From NCBI RefSeq assembly GCF_005217615.1, contig NZ_SZNK01000001.1:1073501-1137500 (forward strand): DNA of 64,000 bases, in the 5' to 3' direction. Of this stretch, positions 24,742 through 35,896 are shown in pieces; the stretch's first letter is position 1; the number at the start of each line of letters is the position of its first letter. Position numbers and translations under genes: made by a program. The notes under the pieces are model-generated. The model saw only the letters and a program-made list of their open reading frames with translations. It was not told where the DNA came from and did not search any database. Source of the stretch: Brevibacillus antibioticus. GTDB taxonomy: Bacteria > Bacillota > Bacilli > Brevibacillales > Brevibacillaceae.

Positions 24742-25902
24742 ATGAACATTCATGAGTATCAAGGTAAAGAGATACTTAAGCAGTACGGTGTAAAAGTTCC
24801 TGAAGGACGCGTAGCTTTCACAGTGGAAGAAGCTGTAGAAGCAGCGAAAGAACTGGGCACCCAAGTAAACGTAGTAAAAGCGCAAATTCACGCTGGTGGC
24901 CGTGGTAAGGCTGGCGGGGTAAAGGTTGCAAAAAATCTTGATGAAGTTCGTACATATGCCAGTGAAATTCTTGGCAAAGTACTGGTTACTCATCAAACAG
25001 GTCCAGAAGGTAAAGAAGTTAAGCGCCTTCTGATCGAGCAAGGCTGCGACATCAAGAAAGAATACTACGTTGGTGTAGTAGTTGACCGTGCTACTGGAAG
25101 CGTTGTAATGATGGCTTCCGAAGAGGGCGGTATGGACATCGAGGAAGTAGCAGCAAACAATCCAGAAAAAATCTTCAAAGAAGTAGTTGATCCAGTAACA
25201 GGTCTGAATGGCTTCCAAGCTCGTCGCCTGGCTTACGCAATCAACATTCCAAAAGAACTGATTAACAAAGCTGCTAAGTTCATGATGAGCTTGTACCAAG
25301 CTTTTGTTGATAAAGATGCTTCTATCGCTGAAATCAACCCACTGGTTGTAACTGGCGACGGTGAAGTAATGGCACTGGATGCGAAACTGAACTTCGACAG
25401 CAACGCTCTCTATCGTCACCCTGACATCGTAGCTCTGCGCGATCTGGATGAAGAAGATGAGAAAGAAATCGAAGCTTCCAAGTTCGATCTGTCCTACATC
25501 GCACTTGATGGTAACATCGGTTGCATGGTAAACGGTGCAGGTCTGGCGATGGCAACAATGGACATCGTGAAATTCTACGGTGGAGACCCTGCTAACTTCC
25601 TTGACGTTGGTGGCGGAGCTACTGAAGAGAAAGTAACGGAAGCGTTTAAAATTATTCTCCGTGACGAAAAAGTTAAAGGTATTTTCGTCAACATCTTCGG
25701 CGGCATCATGAAATGCGACGTTATCGCAAACGGCGTAGTGAATGCAGCAAAACAAATCAAATTGGACAAACCTCTCGTTGTACGTCTCGAAGGTACAAAC
25801 GTAGATTTGGGTAAGAAAATCCTCAATGAGTCCGGTTTGAACATCGTAGCTGCAGAATCTATGGCTGATGGCGCTGAGAAAATCGTATCCTTGGTAAAGT
25901 AA
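24742..25902 (+). CDS. sucC: Succinyl-CoA synthetase (ADP-forming) beta subunit
   Basis: 386 aa from ATG 24742, after ataggagg. ATP-grasp domain at the N-terminus ('[20 protein letters not shown]', '[17 protein letters not shown]', '[20 protein letters not shown]') and a ligase domain at the C-terminus ('[20 protein letters not shown]', '[18 protein letters not shown]', '[15 protein letters not shown]'). It pairs with SucD to convert succinyl-CoA to succinate with ATP formation in the TCA cycle. Length and motifs are standard. The 131-bp gap to sucD holds a strong hairpin. Confidence 0.97.
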   Translation: MNIHEYQGKEILKQYGVKVPEGRVAFTVEEAVEAAKELGTQVNVVKAQIHAGGRGKAGGVKVAKNLDEVRTYASEILGKVLVTHQTGPEGKEVKRLLIEQGCDIKKEYYVGVVVDRATGSVVMMASEEGGMDIEEVAANNPEKIFKEVVDPVTGLNGFQARRLAYAINIPKELINKAAKFMMSLYQAFVDKDASIAEINPLVVTGDGEVMALDAKLNFDSNALYRHPDIVALRDLDEEDEKEIEASKFDLSYIALDGNIGCMVNGAGLAMATMDIVKFYGGDPANFLDVGGGATEEKVTEAFKIILRDEKVKGIFVNIFGGIMKCDVIANGVVNAAKQIKLDKPLVVRLEGTNVDLGKKILNESGLNIVAAESMADGAEKIVSLVK

Positions 25903-25971
25903 GTTATCTCGAGTAGATACGTTACTCAGTGCTGAGCGACCACGACTCTTCGGAAAGTTTTCATGCGCTCC

Positions 25972-26002
25972 GGAAATTTATAAGCTAGTGCTTATAAATT
26001 CC
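25972..26002 (+). promoter_or_regulatory. Stable hairpin between sucC and sucD
   Basis: Stem ggaa-atttataagc / gcttataaat-tcc, 13 paired bases and a 4-nt loop (tagt). No T-run follows, so transcription probably continues into sucD. It could set different levels of the two subunits through RNA processing or partial termination. Confidence 0.6.
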
Positions 26003-26033
26003 TACACGTTAAAAAAGGTGGGAAAATTACGCG

Positions 26034-26936
26034 ATGAGTATTCTCGTTAATAAAAATACAAAAGTAATTACGCAAGGGATTACGGGTGCAACTGGTCTGT
26101 TCCACACTCGCGGAGCCGTTGAATACGGTACACAAATGGTGGGCGGTGTAACACCTGGTAAAGGTGGAACCGAAGTTGACGGTATTCCAATTTTTAACAC
26201 AGTAAAAGAAGCGGTTGAAGCAACTGGTGCTACTGCATCCGTTATCTACGTTGCTCCTCCTTTCGCTGCTGACGCGATCATGGAAGCAGTTGACGCTGAA
26301 CTGGATCTGGTAATCTGCATCACAGAAGGTATCCCAGTTCTGGACATGGTAAAAGTTAAGCGCTACATGGATGGTAAGAAAACCCTTCTCGTAGGTCCTA
26401 ACTGCCCTGGCGTAATCACTCCAGGTGAGTGCAAAATCGGTATCATGCCTGGTTACATCCACGTTCCAGGTAAAGTAGGTATCGTATCTCGCTCCGGTAC
26501 CTTGACGTATGAAGCAGTTCACCAAACTTCTACTCGCGGCCTTGGTCAATCCACAGCTGTAGGTATCGGTGGAGACCCAGTAAAAGGTATGGAGTTCATC
26601 GATGTACTGAAAATGTTCAACGAAGATCCAGGTACTGAAGCAGTTATCATGCTGGGTGAAATCGGTGGTACTGCGGAAGAAGAAGCAGCTGAATGGATCG
26701 CTGCTAACATGAAAAAACCAGTTGTAGGCTTCATCGGGGGACAAACTGCTCCTGAAGGAAAACGTATGGGCCACGCTGGTGCGATCATCTCTGGCGGGAA
26801 AGGTACAGCTGCTGAGAAAATCGCGAAGCTCGAAGAATGCGGTATTCGCGTAGCGAAAACACCTGCAGTTATCGGTGAAACACTTGTTGAATTGCTGAAA
26901 GAGCGCGGTATGCTCGAGAAAGTAATGGGCAAGTAA
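26034..26936 (+). CDS. sucD: Succinyl-CoA synthetase alpha subunit
   Basis: 300 aa from ATG 26034 after aaaggtggg. N-terminal CoA-binding Rossmann domain ('[20 protein letters not shown]', '[11 protein letters not shown]') and ligase domain with the phosphohistidine loop '[17 protein letters not shown]' near residue 243. SucD carries the phosphohistidine intermediate and binds CoA; SucC supplies nucleotide binding. Full length. It ends in a terminator, so sucCD are a two-gene unit. Confidence 0.97.
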   Translation: MSILVNKNTKVITQGITGATGLFHTRGAVEYGTQMVGGVTPGKGGTEVDGIPIFNTVKEAVEATGATASVIYVAPPFAADAIMEAVDAELDLVICITEGIPVLDMVKVKRYMDGKKTLLVGPNCPGVITPGECKIGIMPGYIHVPGKVGIVSRSGTLTYEAVHQTSTRGLGQSTAVGIGGDPVKGMEFIDVLKMFNEDPGTEAVIMLGEIGGTAEEEAAEWIAANMKKPVVGFIGGQTAPEGKRMGHAGAIISGGKGTAAEKIAKLEECGIRVAKTPAVIGETLVELLKERGMLEKVMGK

Positions 26937-26948
26937 GTAAATAAACAG

Positions 26949-26982
26949 AAGTGGACAGGCTCAGGCTTGTCCACTTTTTTAT
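26949..26982 (+). terminator. Intrinsic terminator after sucD
   Basis: Stem aagtggaca / tgtccactt followed by six T, 12 bp past the sucD stop. Confidence 0.9.
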
Positions 26983-27069
26983 TTTTGAAGCAGCCTCTTT
27001 CTTTCGATAGAATAGCACTCAAGACCGTCCACGGTGACAATTGTGATCGGGATGAAGGAGGATTTTAGA

Positions 27070-28188
27070 GTGGAAAAGGCGAAGCTCGACGAGAGAGATT
27101 GGTTGTATGTGTTAACGATGATATCGGGGCTGGGAAGAAAGAAGATTCGAGAAATGTTAGAAATGACAGGTTCTTTTCAGGTTGCCATCGAAAATTGGCA
27201 TGAGGTGGCACGTGAGCTCAGATTGACTTCCTTGATCACTGCGCAGGTTGACAAGCAAAGCAATGATGCTTCAGCTCTGGCACTGTTGGAAAAGCGTGAA
27301 GAAGAGGGAACGCGCTTCTTATGTCCTTTTGACGATGCTTATCCTGTTTCGCTCCGCAATATCCCTGATTCTCCATGGACGTTGTTTTACCGTGGTGATC
27401 TCACATTATTGGGAAAAATGTCGATTGGCGTCGTTGGTTCGCGCAAACCGACACCATATGGAAGAGCAAGTTGTAGCTATTTTGTCCGAGAAATGGTACA
27501 AGCAGGTCTTGTCATTGTGTCAGGGGTAGCGTATGGAATTGATGCGGAGGCTCACCAAGCTACCTTAAAAGCAGACGGTAAGACCATTGGAGTGCTCGGT
27601 TGCGGAATGAATCACGTTTATCCTTCGCGACATCGGGAACTTTATCGCGAAATTGAATCTTTTGGCCTACTCCTCAGTGAATATCCTCCTCATATTCCAC
27701 CTGTTTCAGGATTATTTCCAGAGCGAAATCGCATCATAAGTGGACTTTCTATCGGTGTATTAGTTGTTGAAGCTGCAGAAAAAAGCGGTTCCTTGATTAC
27801 GGCAGACTGTGCACTTGAGCAGGGAAAGGAAGTTTTTGCAATTCCAGGTCCCATTTTTTCATTGATGAGTGCAGGACCGCATAACTTGATCAAACAAGGT
27901 GCAAAGCTAGTAACATGCAGTAACGATATATGGGAGGAAATCAAACATCTTCTTCCAAAAACTAAGCAGATACAGCTGGTCGAAAAAAGAAATGCAACCG
28001 ATGTTATCTCCTTATCTAATGAAGAAAAAGCGATTGTGCAAGCCGTAACCTATGAAGGGATTCATCTGGATGAGTTAATGAGCAGTTTAGAAAAAGACCA
28101 ACGCAGGATGCTACATCAGCTGGTAATTCGTCTGGAAGCAAAAGGGGCCATCGTGGCACTTCCAGGCGGTTATTTTGCACGGCGATAG
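27070..28188 (+). CDS. dprA: DNA processing protein DprA (Smf)
   Basis: 372 aa from GTG 27070, 7 nt after gaaggagg; the ORF is open to 27034 but without a site. N-terminal SAM-like helical domain ('WLYVLTMISGLGRKKIREML'), then the Rossmann-type DNA-binding fold: 'GVVGSRKPTPYGRAS', 'SGVAYGIDAEAHQATLK', 'GVLGCGMNHVYPSRHREL', 'LFPERNRIISGLSIGVLVVE', 'GSLITADCALEQGKEVFAIP'. A winged-helix-like C-terminus follows. DprA loads RecA on incoming single strands in natural transformation. With comM it suggests competence capacity. Confidence 0.95.
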   Translation: MEKAKLDERDWLYVLTMISGLGRKKIREMLEMTGSFQVAIENWHEVARELRLTSLITAQVDKQSNDASALALLEKREEEGTRFLCPFDDAYPVSLRNIPDSPWTLFYRGDLTLLGKMSIGVVGSRKPTPYGRASCSYFVREMVQAGLVIVSGVAYGIDAEAHQATLKADGKTIGVLGCGMNHVYPSRHRELYREIESFGLLLSEYPPHIPPVSGLFPERNRIISGLSIGVLVVEAAEKSGSLITADCALEQGKEVFAIPGPIFSLMSAGPHNLIKQGAKLVTCSNDIWEEIKHLLPKTKQIQLVEKRNATDVISLSNEEKAIVQAVTYEGIHLDELMSSLEKDQRRMLHQLVIRLEAKGAIVALPGGYFARR

Positions 28189-28230
28189 CATATCCGCTAG
28201 CTTTTTGGCAATGCCTAGAGGCACAAGTGT

Positions 28231-28259
28231 TTGACAAACCGGATGAGGGTATTTAATAA
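28231..28259 (+). promoter_or_regulatory. Sigma-A-type promoter for topA
   Basis: TTGACA at 28231-28236, 17-bp spacer, TAATAA (taataat) at 28254-28259. It lies 35 bp before the topA start codon and past the dprA stop. The -35 is a perfect consensus and the spacing is optimal. Confidence 0.7.
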
Positions 28260-28294
28260 TAGGGAAGATTCCTTACTAAAAGGGGAGGAAAAAA

Positions 28295-30373
28295 ATGGCT
28301 GATACGCTAGTAATCGTAGAATCCCCTACGAAGGCCAAAACCATTGGAAAATACCTGGGTAGTAAATATATCGTGAAAGCGTCTATCGGGCATGTACGCG
28401 ATTTGCCGAAAAGTCAAATGGGTGTAGACGTTACGCGTAATTTTGAACCCAAATACATAACCATACGCGGAAAAGGCGATGTATTGAAAGGCTTGAAAGA
28501 TGCTGCTAAAAAAGTTAAAAAAGTATATCTCGCAGCCGACCCGGATCGCGAAGGGGAGGCAATTGCTTGGCATCTGGCGCAATACTTGGGGCTCGATTTA
28601 GATCAGCCACTTCGTGTGGTATTTAATGAGATTACCAAAGATGCCATCAAAGAAGCATTCAAGCATCCACGACACATAAACATGGACTTGGTAAATGCTC
28701 AACAGGCACGTCGCATTCTCGACAGACTCGTAGGTTACAATATCAGTCCGATTTTATGGAAAAAGGTTCGAAAAGGCTTGAGTGCCGGACGTGTTCAATC
28801 GGTTGCGGTAAAGCTTATCATGGATCGTGAGCGGGAGATTCAAGAGTTTATCCCGGAAGAGTATTGGACGATCGCGAGTACATTGATCAGCGACGGAAAA
28901 GAAATTAACGCGAAGTTTTATGGTTATGGCGATGAAAAGGTGGAGCTTCATTCGGAAGAGGATGTAGCAGCAGTATTGAAACGAATGAAGAACAAACCAT
29001 ATGTGGTACAAAAGGTAACGAAACGTGAGCGTAAGCGCAATCCTGCCCCTCCTTTTATCACGAGTTCTTTACAGCAAGAGGCAGCACGTAAGCTGAACTT
29101 CCGCACTTCTAAGACCATGCGAATTGCTCAAGAGCTCTATGAGGGGATCGACGTTGGTAATAAAGAGGGCGCAGTTGGTTTGATTACCTATATGCGTACA
29201 GACTCCACTCGCTTATCTGCGACTGCACAGAACGAAGCAAGAGAATACATACTTGAGAAATATGGTCAAGACTATGTGTTAACTGAGCCTCGTAATCAGG
29301 CGAAAAACGAAAATGCTCAAGACGCTCACGAAGCGATTCGTCCAACAGGTGTAATGCGTACACCGGATGAAATCAAGGAATACTTGTCGAGAGATCAGCT
29401 TCGCTTGTATCGATTAATCTGGGAGCGTTTCCTTGCCAGTCAAATGTCATCTGCTGTTCTTGATACGATGAGCGTAGATATTGACGCAGGTGGAGTTACC
29501 TTCAGAGCAACAGGATCAAAAGTGAAGTTTCCTGGATTTATGAAGGTATATATTGAAGGAAACGATGATGGTGCAGAAGAAGAAAGCTTCCTTCCGCCCA
29601 TTGAAGAAGGACAAATCCTCGAACAAAAAGAAATCGAGCCGAGTCAACACTTTACACAGCCACCACCTCGATTCTCTGAAGCGCGCATGCTTAAATCATT
29701 GGAAGAGATGGGAATTGGACGTCCGTCTACCTATGCACCTACATTAGAGACCATTCAAAAGCGGGGATATGTGGCGTTAGAGGAGAAGCGATTTGTCCCG
29801 ACTGAGTTGGGCGAGATTGTGATCACGCTTGTCGAGGAGTTTTTCCCGGAGATTCTTAACGTAGAATTCACTGCGCATATGGAATCGGGTTTGGATAATA
29901 TCGAAGCAGGAGCAACCAATTGGGTCGATGTGCTGGACAATTTTTATCAAGATTTTGCAAAGCGCGTAGTGGTTGCAGAAGAAGAAATGAAAGAAGTAGA
30001 GCTGAAAGTCGAAGAATCGGATGAATCATGTGAGCTTTGCGGCCGTGTGATGGTTTATAAGCTTGGTCGATTTGGCAAGTTTTTAGCTTGTTCTGGATTC
30101 CCGGATTGCCGCAATACGAAGCCGATTGTAAAAGAAATCGGCGTAAAGTGTCCGCAGTGTGAAACCGGAGAGATTATCGAACGTAAATCTAAAAAGAGCC
30201 GTATTTTTTACGGCTGTAATCAATATCCGGAATGCGATTTTGTATCGTGGGACAAACCGATTGCCAGACCTTGTCCAAAATGCTCCAGCATGCTCGTGGA
30301 GAAAAAGCGCAAGAAGCAAGGAGTTAGCATTGTTTGCACCAAGTGTGATTATCAAGAAGAGGCAGACTCCTAA
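28295..30373 (+). CDS. topA: DNA topoisomerase I
   Basis: 692 aa from ATG 28295 after aggggagga. TOPRIM domain at the start ('[19 protein letters not shown]', '[19 protein letters not shown]'), type IA core with the catalytic tyrosine near residue 299 in '[15 protein letters not shown]', and '[20 protein letters not shown]'. The C-terminus has three Cys4 zinc ribbons (CELC..CSGFPDC; CPQC..CNQYPEC; CPKC..CTKC). It relaxes negatively supercoiled DNA. Own promoter upstream; trmFO follows 39 bp on. Confidence 0.97.
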   Translation: MADTLVIVESPTKAKTIGKYLGSKYIVKASIGHVRDLPKSQMGVDVTRNFEPKYITIRGKGDVLKGLKDAAKKVKKVYLAADPDREGEAIAWHLAQYLGLDLDQPLRVVFNEITKDAIKEAFKHPRHINMDLVNAQQARRILDRLVGYNISPILWKKVRKGLSAGRVQSVAVKLIMDREREIQEFIPEEYWTIASTLISDGKEINAKFYGYGDEKVELHSEEDVAAVLKRMKNKPYVVQKVTKRERKRNPAPPFITSSLQQEAARKLNFRTSKTMRIAQELYEGIDVGNKEGAVGLITYMRTDSTRLSATAQNEAREYILEKYGQDYVLTEPRNQAKNENAQDAHEAIRPTGVMRTPDEIKEYLSRDQLRLYRLIWERFLASQMSSAVLDTMSVDIDAGGVTFRATGSKVKFPGFMKVYIEGNDDGAEEESFLPPIEEGQILEQKEIEPSQHFTQPPPRFSEARMLKSLEEMGIGRPSTYAPTLETIQKRGYVALEEKRFVPTELGEIVITLVEEFFPEILNVEFTAHMESGLDNIEAGATNWVDVLDNFYQDFAKRVVVAEEEMKEVELKVEESDESCELCGRVMVYKLGRFGKFLACSGFPDCRNTKPIVKEIGVKCPQCETGEIIERKSKKSRIFYGCNQYPECDFVSWDKPIARPCPKCSSMLVEKKRKKQGVSIVCTKCDYQEEADS

Positions 30374-30412
30374 GCAGCCTGATTCGATTTTGTAGTTTGG
30401 AGGATTAACAGC

Positions 30413-31726
30413 ATGTCACAACCAACAATTACAGTAGTGGGCGCCGGCCTCGCTGGTAGTGAGGCAGCATGGCAAATCGCGCAGGCGGGTGTAAAAGTAA
30501 AGCTGTATGAAATGAGACCGAAGACACAAACGCCTGCGCACCATACCGATAAATTTGCAGAGCTGGTTTGCAGTAATTCATTGCGTGCTAACACGTTGAC
30601 GAATGCAGTAGGTGTATTAAAAGAAGAAATGCGTCGACTGAACTCTGTCATTATCGATGCGGCAGATCGTTGCGCGGTTCCAGCTGGAGGCGCGCTTGCC
30701 GTAGACAGACACGAATTCGCGGCTCATGTTACAGATGCCGTTCGTAATCATCCTTTGGTTGAGGTCATTTCAGAAGAGATTACCGAAATTCCTGATGGGA
30801 TTGTCGTAATTGCGACGGGGCCACTAACTTCTCCAGCTTTGTCTACAAAGTTAAAGGAACTGACGGGTGAAGAATATCTGTACTTCTATGATGCAGCGGC
30901 ACCCATTATCGAGAAAGACTCGATTGATATGAACAAGGTATTCGTTGCTTCCAGATATGATAAAGGTGAAGCAGCCTACCTGAACTGCCCGATGACGGAA
31001 GAGGAGTTCAATCGTTTCTATGATGCGCTGATCTCTGCGGAAACTGTTCCCTTGAAGGAATTTGAGAAGGAAATTTTCTTCGAAGGCTGCATGCCGATTG
31101 AAGTATTGGCAAAGCGTGGGCACAAAACCATGACATTTGGTCCTATGAAGCCTGTAGGTCTCGTTGATCCACGAACAGGTAAAAAGTCTTACGCAGTGGT
31201 GCAGCTTCGCCAGGACAATAGTGCTGCGACGTTGTATAATATCGTAGGTTTCCAGACCCATCTAAAATGGCCGGATCAAAAAAGAGTCTTTTCACTCATT
31301 CCTGGTTTGGAAAACTGCGAAATCGTTCGTTATGGTGTCATGCACCGAAACACCTTTATCAACTCGCCAAAATTGATGAAGCCTACGTATCAGTATAAAG
31401 ATCGGGAAACTCTTTTCTTTGCTGGTCAAATGACTGGTGTTGAAGGATATGTAGAGTCAGCAGCATCTGGCTTGCTTGCGGGAATAAATGCAGCACGGTT
31501 CGCAAAAGGTGAAGAATTGATCGAGCTTCCGCCAGAAACAATTATGGGCAGTATGGCTCGTTATATTACGACGGCAGATCCAAAGCATTTCCAACCGATG
31601 AACGCAAACTTCGGGCTCGTACCGGAATGGCCAGAAAGAATTCGAGATAAGCGTTTGAAAAATGAAAAGCTCGCTGAGCGGGCGCTAGATACAATTCAGA
31701 ATTTTACACAAGAACGACACAATTAA
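30413..31726 (+). CDS. trmFO: tRNA m5U54 methyltransferase, folate-dependent
   Basis: 437 aa from ATG 30413, after tttggaggatt. FAD-binding GxGxxG at the start ('[20 protein letters not shown]'), '[20 protein letters not shown]' with the catalytic cysteine, '[12 protein letters not shown]', and '[20 protein letters not shown]' with the FAD site. TrmFO uses methylene-tetrahydrofolate and FADH2 to make ribothymidine at position 54 of tRNA. Full length. Gene order topA-trmFO-xerC is the standard Firmicute arrangement. Confidence 0.97.
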   Translation: MSQPTITVVGAGLAGSEAAWQIAQAGVKVKLYEMRPKTQTPAHHTDKFAELVCSNSLRANTLTNAVGVLKEEMRRLNSVIIDAADRCAVPAGGALAVDRHEFAAHVTDAVRNHPLVEVISEEITEIPDGIVVIATGPLTSPALSTKLKELTGEEYLYFYDAAAPIIEKDSIDMNKVFVASRYDKGEAAYLNCPMTEEEFNRFYDALISAETVPLKEFEKEIFFEGCMPIEVLAKRGHKTMTFGPMKPVGLVDPRTGKKSYAVVQLRQDNSAATLYNIVGFQTHLKWPDQKRVFSLIPGLENCEIVRYGVMHRNTFINSPKLMKPTYQYKDRETLFFAGQMTGVEGYVESAASGLLAGINAARFAKGEELIELPPETIMGSMARYITTADPKHFQPMNANFGLVPEWPERIRDKRLKNEKLAERALDTIQNFTQERHN

Positions 31727-31787
31727 CATTGATATCCGATTTTCGTCTGTGTTACTATATAGGTGCTTCGAGGAGGGTGCATCCCGT

Positions 31788-32729
31788 ATGGACATATCGC
31801 AACAAAATTCTGCGGATATTGAGATGTTTACCCGCTATTTGCGAGTTGAAAAAAACGCCTCTCCTCATACGGTGAAGCAGTATGTGGCAGATATCAGCGA
31901 ATTTGTCTCCTTTATGGAACAGCACCAAATCACCGTATTTGCTGCTGTTTCTTATTTGCATGGTCGCTCCTTTCTCGCGCAATTGGCTGGGAGGGGGCTT
32001 TCCCGGCGAAGTATTGCCCGCAAGCTATCCAGTTTGCGTAGCTTGTACCGATTTCTGTTGCGTGAAGGTCAACTGGAACAGAACCCATTTCAACTAGTCT
32101 CCACTCCCAAAATGGAGAAGAAACTTCCTTCCTTTTTATATCCGCAAGAAGTTCAAGCTTTTTTCGATCTGCCTGATACATCCACTCCATTGGGAATTCG
32201 TGATCGGTTGATTTTTGAACTGTTGTATGCAAGTGGCATGCGTGTTACGGAGCTCACCACTCTATCTGTGAGTGATGTGAATCCGAGCATGGGAGTCGCC
32301 TTGGTTTATGGAAAAGGAGCGAAAGAACGATATGTGCCGGTTGGAAGTTATGCCTGCGACGTTCTTCGGCAGTACCTAGAATATGGAAGAGAAAAACTGT
32401 TGGCTGGAAAAGTAGAACACGGCAATTTGCTGGTTAACTATCGGGGAGAACCGTTATCCGACCGCAGTGTTCGGCGGATTGTAGACAAATACGTAGAAAC
32501 GTACGCTCTTCAATTGCGGGTTTCACCACATACCTTTCGTCATACGTTTGCGACCCATATGTTAAATGGCGGCGCTGATCTGCGTACCGTGCAAGAACTA
32601 CTGGGACACGTCAATGTATCGACGACACAGGTGTACACGCATGTGACCAAAGAGCGACTTCGGCATGTATATGACACCGCTCACCCACGAGCAAACCCGG
32701 GCAATACAGGTTCCGCCAATCGGACATAA
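31788..32729 (+). CDS. xerC: Tyrosine recombinase XerC
   Basis: 313 aa from ATG 31788 after gaggagggtgcatcc; the frame is open to 31749 but the site favours this ATG. SAM-like core-binding N-terminus, then the catalytic domain: Arg in 'ELLYASGMRVTELTTLSV', Lys in 'VYGKGAKERYVPVG', His-Arg in 'VSPHTFRHTFATHML', His in 'VQELLGHVNVSTTQVYTHV' with the nucleophilic Tyr. With XerD it resolves chromosome dimers at dif. It is the chromosomal housekeeping recombinase, so not evidence for an integrated element. Confidence 0.95.
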   Translation: MDISQQNSADIEMFTRYLRVEKNASPHTVKQYVADISEFVSFMEQHQITVFAAVSYLHGRSFLAQLAGRGLSRRSIARKLSSLRSLYRFLLREGQLEQNPFQLVSTPKMEKKLPSFLYPQEVQAFFDLPDTSTPLGIRDRLIFELLYASGMRVTELTTLSVSDVNPSMGVALVYGKGAKERYVPVGSYACDVLRQYLEYGREKLLAGKVEHGNLLVNYRGEPLSDRSVRRIVDKYVETYALQLRVSPHTFRHTFATHMLNGGADLRTVQELLGHVNVSTTQVYTHVTKERLRHVYDTAHPRANPGNTGSANRT

Positions 32730-32744
32730 CGGGAGGAATCAGTG

Positions 32745-33287
32745 ATGGAACAGTTTCACGCAACAACCATATTTGCTGTACAGCACAATGGGTCTGTAGC
32801 GATGGCCGGAGATGGTCAGGTTACTTTTGGCAACAGTATGGTAATGAAGCACGGTGCCAAAAAAGTAAGACGTCTATATCGCGGCGAAGTATTAGCAGGA
32901 TTCGCTGGCTCTGTTGCTGATGCCATTACGCTTTTTGAAAAGTTTGAAGGAAAGCTAGAGGAGTATCACGGCAATCTACAGCGAGCTGCTGTAGAACTGG
33001 CGAAAGAGTGGCGCATGGATAAAATTTTGCGTCGTTTGGAAGCAATGATGATTGTTGCCAATAAGGAGCATTTGCTGCTTATTTCCGGAAATGGTGAAAT
33101 CATTGAGCCTGATGATGGGATTCTTGCAATTGGTTCTGGCGGTAGCTTTGCCCTTTCAGCAGGTCGTGCATTGAAAACATATGCTCCTCACCTCGGCGCA
33201 CGTGAAATTGCGGAAGCATCGCTTCGTACCGCTGCTGAAATTTGCGTGTTCACAAACAACAATCTTGTTGTGGATGAGTTGAATTGA
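32745..33287 (+). CDS. hslV: ATP-dependent protease HslV (ClpQ/CodW)
   Basis: 180 aa from ATG 32745, after gggaggaatc. N-terminal-nucleophile protease of the HslVU complex. The start reads [14 protein letters not shown]: five residues lie between Met and the conserved TT, the position of the Thr nucleophile in other HslV. Bacillus subtilis CodW is known to use a Ser directly after Met; here that residue is Glu, so an N-terminal processing step would be needed to expose Thr. Further motifs: '[14 protein letters not shown]', '[19 protein letters not shown]', '[16 protein letters not shown]'. hslU follows. Confidence 0.93.
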   Translation: MEQFHATTIFAVQHNGSVAMAGDGQVTFGNSMVMKHGAKKVRRLYRGEVLAGFAGSVADAITLFEKFEGKLEEYHGNLQRAAVELAKEWRMDKILRRLEAMMIVANKEHLLLISGNGEIIEPDDGILAIGSGGSFALSAGRALKTYAPHLGAREIAEASLRTAAEICVFTNNNLVVDELN

Positions 33288-33307
33288 GCGAAAGGGAGGA
33301 ACCTACT

Positions 33308-34705
33308 GTGCTGAATCTTGAGCAATTAACCCCGCGTAAGATCGTAGAGCATTTGGATAAATACATTGTCGGGCAGGCACAAGCTAAGAAAGCCATTGCT
33401 GTAGCGCTTCGCAACCGCTATCGTCGCAGTTGTTTGCCAGAGCAAATGATTGAAGAGGTTGTTCCAAAAAACATCTTGATGATCGGACCTACTGGTGTTG
33501 GAAAAACGGAAATTGCTCGTCGGATTGCAAAACTGACAGGTGCTCCTTTTATTAAAGTAGAAGCAACGAAGTTTACGGAAGTCGGCTATGTAGGGCGAGA
33601 TGTGGAATCGATGGTCCGTGATCTGGTGGAAGCTTCTATCCGTACGGTCAAACAGGAAAAAGTAGAGTCGGTGAAAGAGAAGGCCGAGAAGCTTGCGAAT
33701 GAAGCGATTGTGAATGTACTCGTACCATCTCGTAAGCAGTCGAACTCGTTCAAAAATCCGTTGGAAATGTTCTTCGGTGGACAGCAACAACAGCAGCAGG
33801 ATACCTCTGATCAAGAAGAAGTGTCGATTGAGCAGCAACGCAGACAAGTCATGTGGCAATTGACGAATGGTCAGTTAGAAGAGCAAATGATTGAGATTGA
33901 AGTGGAAGATCAATCACCTTCGATGTTTGACATGTTCCAGGTTCCGGGTACAGAACAAATGGGGATGCAAATGCAAGATATGCTCGGTAGCCTGATGCCT
34001 AAGCGGATGAAGAAACGAAAATTGCGAATAAAAGATGCGCGAAAGGTATTAATTCAGCAGGAAGCGCAAAAACTGGTGGATATGGACGAAGTTACGCAGG
34101 AGTCAATTCGTCGAGCTGAACAACACGGGATTATCTTCATTGACGAAATTGATAAGATTGCGGGTAAGGATGGGCGTGGCCCGGATGTATCCCGTGAAGG
34201 GGTCCAGCGTGATATTTTACCGATTGTGGAAGGCTCAACTGTCATGACCAAGTATGGTCCTGTCAAAACAGATTATGTTCTGTTTATTGCAGCTGGTGCT
34301 TTTCACATGGCAAAACCATCAGATTTAATTCCTGAGTTGCAAGGTCGTTTTCCGATTCGGGTGGAGCTGACTAGCTTGCGCGTTGAAGATTTTGTCCGAA
34401 TTTTGACTGAGCCTAAAAACGCGTTGCTTAAGCAGTACGTGGCCCTCTTGGAAACAGAAGGTGTGCGTATTGAATTTACACCGGAAGCCATTCAGGAGCT
34501 CGCTCGTCTCGCTGCTGAGGTCAATCAGAGCACAGATAACATTGGTGCTAGGCGATTGCACACCATATTGGAGAAGCTACTGGAGGATCTCTCTTTTGAA
34601 GCCCCAGAAATCCACCTAGAAGTTGTACAGATTACCCCCGATTATGTCAAACAGAAATTAGGTGCAATCGCGGGGAACAAAGACTTGAGTCAATATATTT
34701 TATAA
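33308..34705 (+). CDS. hslU: ATPase subunit HslU (ClpY/CodX)
   Basis: 465 aa from GTG 33308, 8 nt after gggagg; an alternative TTG at 33284 overlaps hslV. AAA+ unfoldase: Walker A '[20 protein letters not shown]', pore loop region '[16 protein letters not shown]', I-domain with a glutamine run ('[16 protein letters not shown]'), Walker B '[19 protein letters not shown]', sensor '[14 protein letters not shown]', and '[18 protein letters not shown]'. It unfolds proteins and feeds them to HslV in the cytoplasm. Downstream codY is 40 bp away, as in Bacillus. Confidence 0.97.
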   Translation: MLNLEQLTPRKIVEHLDKYIVGQAQAKKAIAVALRNRYRRSCLPEQMIEEVVPKNILMIGPTGVGKTEIARRIAKLTGAPFIKVEATKFTEVGYVGRDVESMVRDLVEASIRTVKQEKVESVKEKAEKLANEAIVNVLVPSRKQSNSFKNPLEMFFGGQQQQQQDTSDQEEVSIEQQRRQVMWQLTNGQLEEQMIEIEVEDQSPSMFDMFQVPGTEQMGMQMQDMLGSLMPKRMKKRKLRIKDARKVLIQQEAQKLVDMDEVTQESIRRAEQHGIIFIDEIDKIAGKDGRGPDVSREGVQRDILPIVEGSTVMTKYGPVKTDYVLFIAAGAFHMAKPSDLIPELQGRFPIRVELTSLRVEDFVRILTEPKNALLKQYVALLETEGVRIEFTPEAIQELARLAAEVNQSTDNIGARRLHTILEKLLEDLSFEAPEIHLEVVQITPDYVKQKLGAIAGNKDLSQYIL

Positions 34706-34745
34706 ACATTGGATAGGCAGCACATATAATTAGGAGGAAATACAG

Positions 34746-35525
34746 ATGGATCTACTGTCAAAAACAAGAAGAATTAACCGCATGTTGCAAAAATCCGCGG
34801 GTCATGCCGTGAACTTCAATGAAATGTCACAAGTTTTAAGTGACGTTATTGAAGCAAATACTTATGTTGTAAGCCGCAAAGGAAAACTTCTCGGCTTTGC
34901 GATTCATCAAGAGATGGATAACAGCCGTATGCGCAAAATGCTGGAAGAACGCCGTTTTCCAGAAGAGTACAGCATGGGGTTACTGAAAGTAGATGAAACC
35001 TCTGCGAACCTGGATGTAGATAGCCCATACACCATTTTCCCAGTTGAAATGAAAGAAGTATTCCGCACAGGTTGGACGACGCTTGTTCCAATTATGGGTG
35101 GAGGAGATCGTCTTGGTACGCTGATTTTGGGTCGTATTAACGATCAATTTGTCGATGACGACCTGATTCTCGCAGAAGTAGGTGCAACTGTAGTAGGCAT
35201 GGAAATCTTGCGTGAGCGTTCTGAAGCAATCGAAGAAGAAGCACGTAGCAAAGCAGTCGTACAAATGGCGATTGGTTCCCTCTCTTACAGTGAGTTGGAA
35301 GCAGTTGAACATATTTTTGAAGAACTCGAAGGCAAAGAAGGCTTGCTCGTTGCCTCCAAAATCGCGGATCGCGTAGGAATTACTCGTTCAGTCATTGTGA
35401 ACGCACTGCGTAAGCTGGAGAGTGCGGGTGTCATCGAATCCCGTTCTTTGGGGATGAAAGGTACCTTCATTAAAGTGCTGAATGAAAAGCTGTTGCCTGA
35501 GCTAGAGAAGCTGAAAACGTCTTAA
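34746..35525 (+). CDS. codY: GTP- and BCAA-sensing transcriptional repressor CodY
   Basis: 259 aa from ATG 34746, after aggaggaaataca. N-terminal GAF domain that binds branched-chain amino acids, C-terminal winged helix-turn-helix with the conserved recognition segment '[20 protein letters not shown]' and '[16 protein letters not shown]'. CodY represses stationary-phase, nutrient-scavenging and, in Bacillus, motility and competence genes when nutrients are plentiful. Ends at a strong terminator. Confidence 0.97.
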   Translation: MDLLSKTRRINRMLQKSAGHAVNFNEMSQVLSDVIEANTYVVSRKGKLLGFAIHQEMDNSRMRKMLEERRFPEEYSMGLLKVDETSANLDVDSPYTIFPVEMKEVFRTGWTTLVPIMGGGDRLGTLILGRINDQFVDDDLILAEVGATVVGMEILRERSEAIEEEARSKAVVQMAIGSLSYSELEAVEHIFEELEGKEGLLVASKIADRVGITRSVIVNALRKLESAGVIESRSLGMKGTFIKVLNEKLLPELEKLKTS

Positions 35526-35554
35526 TATACCTTGCCAAAAGTTACAAGAAAGTA

Positions 35555-35592
35555 AAAAAAGGTGTAGCAACTCATGTTGCTGCACCTTTTGT
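35555..35592 (+). terminator. Intrinsic terminator after codY
   Basis: Long stem aaaaggtg(t)agcaa / ttgctgcacctttt, 6-nt loop, ending in T. Separates codY from the flagellar operon. Confidence 0.88.
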
Positions 35593-35896
35593 CTTGGGAC
35601 TTTAGTCTTAGTTGTGTCGAAAAACGACACATTATTACCATAAATTATATATTGTTTTTAAATGCATGTTTCGACATTTGCAATGGTTTGAATATGGTTT
35701 GCATGTAAAATGCAGTAAAAAAACAGGAAGGATAAGGGATTTAGTCCCATTGAATCATTTTGAAAATCGTCATGAAAAGGGGCTTTTTTGTCCAAATTGA
35801 TTTTGCTATGATTGTATCGTATTAGGGTGTCGAAAATACAGGAAACGTAGGTTGTTTTAGGGAAAAGAACTGACTCATATTGGGGGAAAAGGAAAA
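35593..35896 (+). promoter_or_regulatory. Leader region of the fla/che operon
   Basis: No gene fits here. A possible sigma-A promoter is TTGATT (about 35797), 17 bp, TATTAG, about 75 bp before flgB; other choices are about as good, so the assignment is weak. A paired gggattt..gtccc motif lies near 35738-35750. The flgB ribosome site (gggggaaaagg) is at the end. I see no SigD-type (TAAA-N14-16-GCCGATAA) sequence. Confidence 0.4.

Noticed and set aside
24718..25755. Long minus-strand ORF (345 codons) opposite sucC
   Set aside because: It lies wholly antisense to a clear succinyl-CoA synthetase gene, has a phenylalanine- and cysteine-rich translation without domains, and reflects codon use of sucC.
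25992..26774. Minus-strand ORF of 260 codons opposite sucD
   Set aside because: Antisense shadow of sucD with no recognisable motif and no ribosome site.
35755..35775. Possible CodY box upstream of flgB (attttgaaaat)
   Set aside because: The CodY consensus AATTTTCWGAAAATT needs two more central bases; the spacing here is wrong, so control by CodY is not supported by this site.
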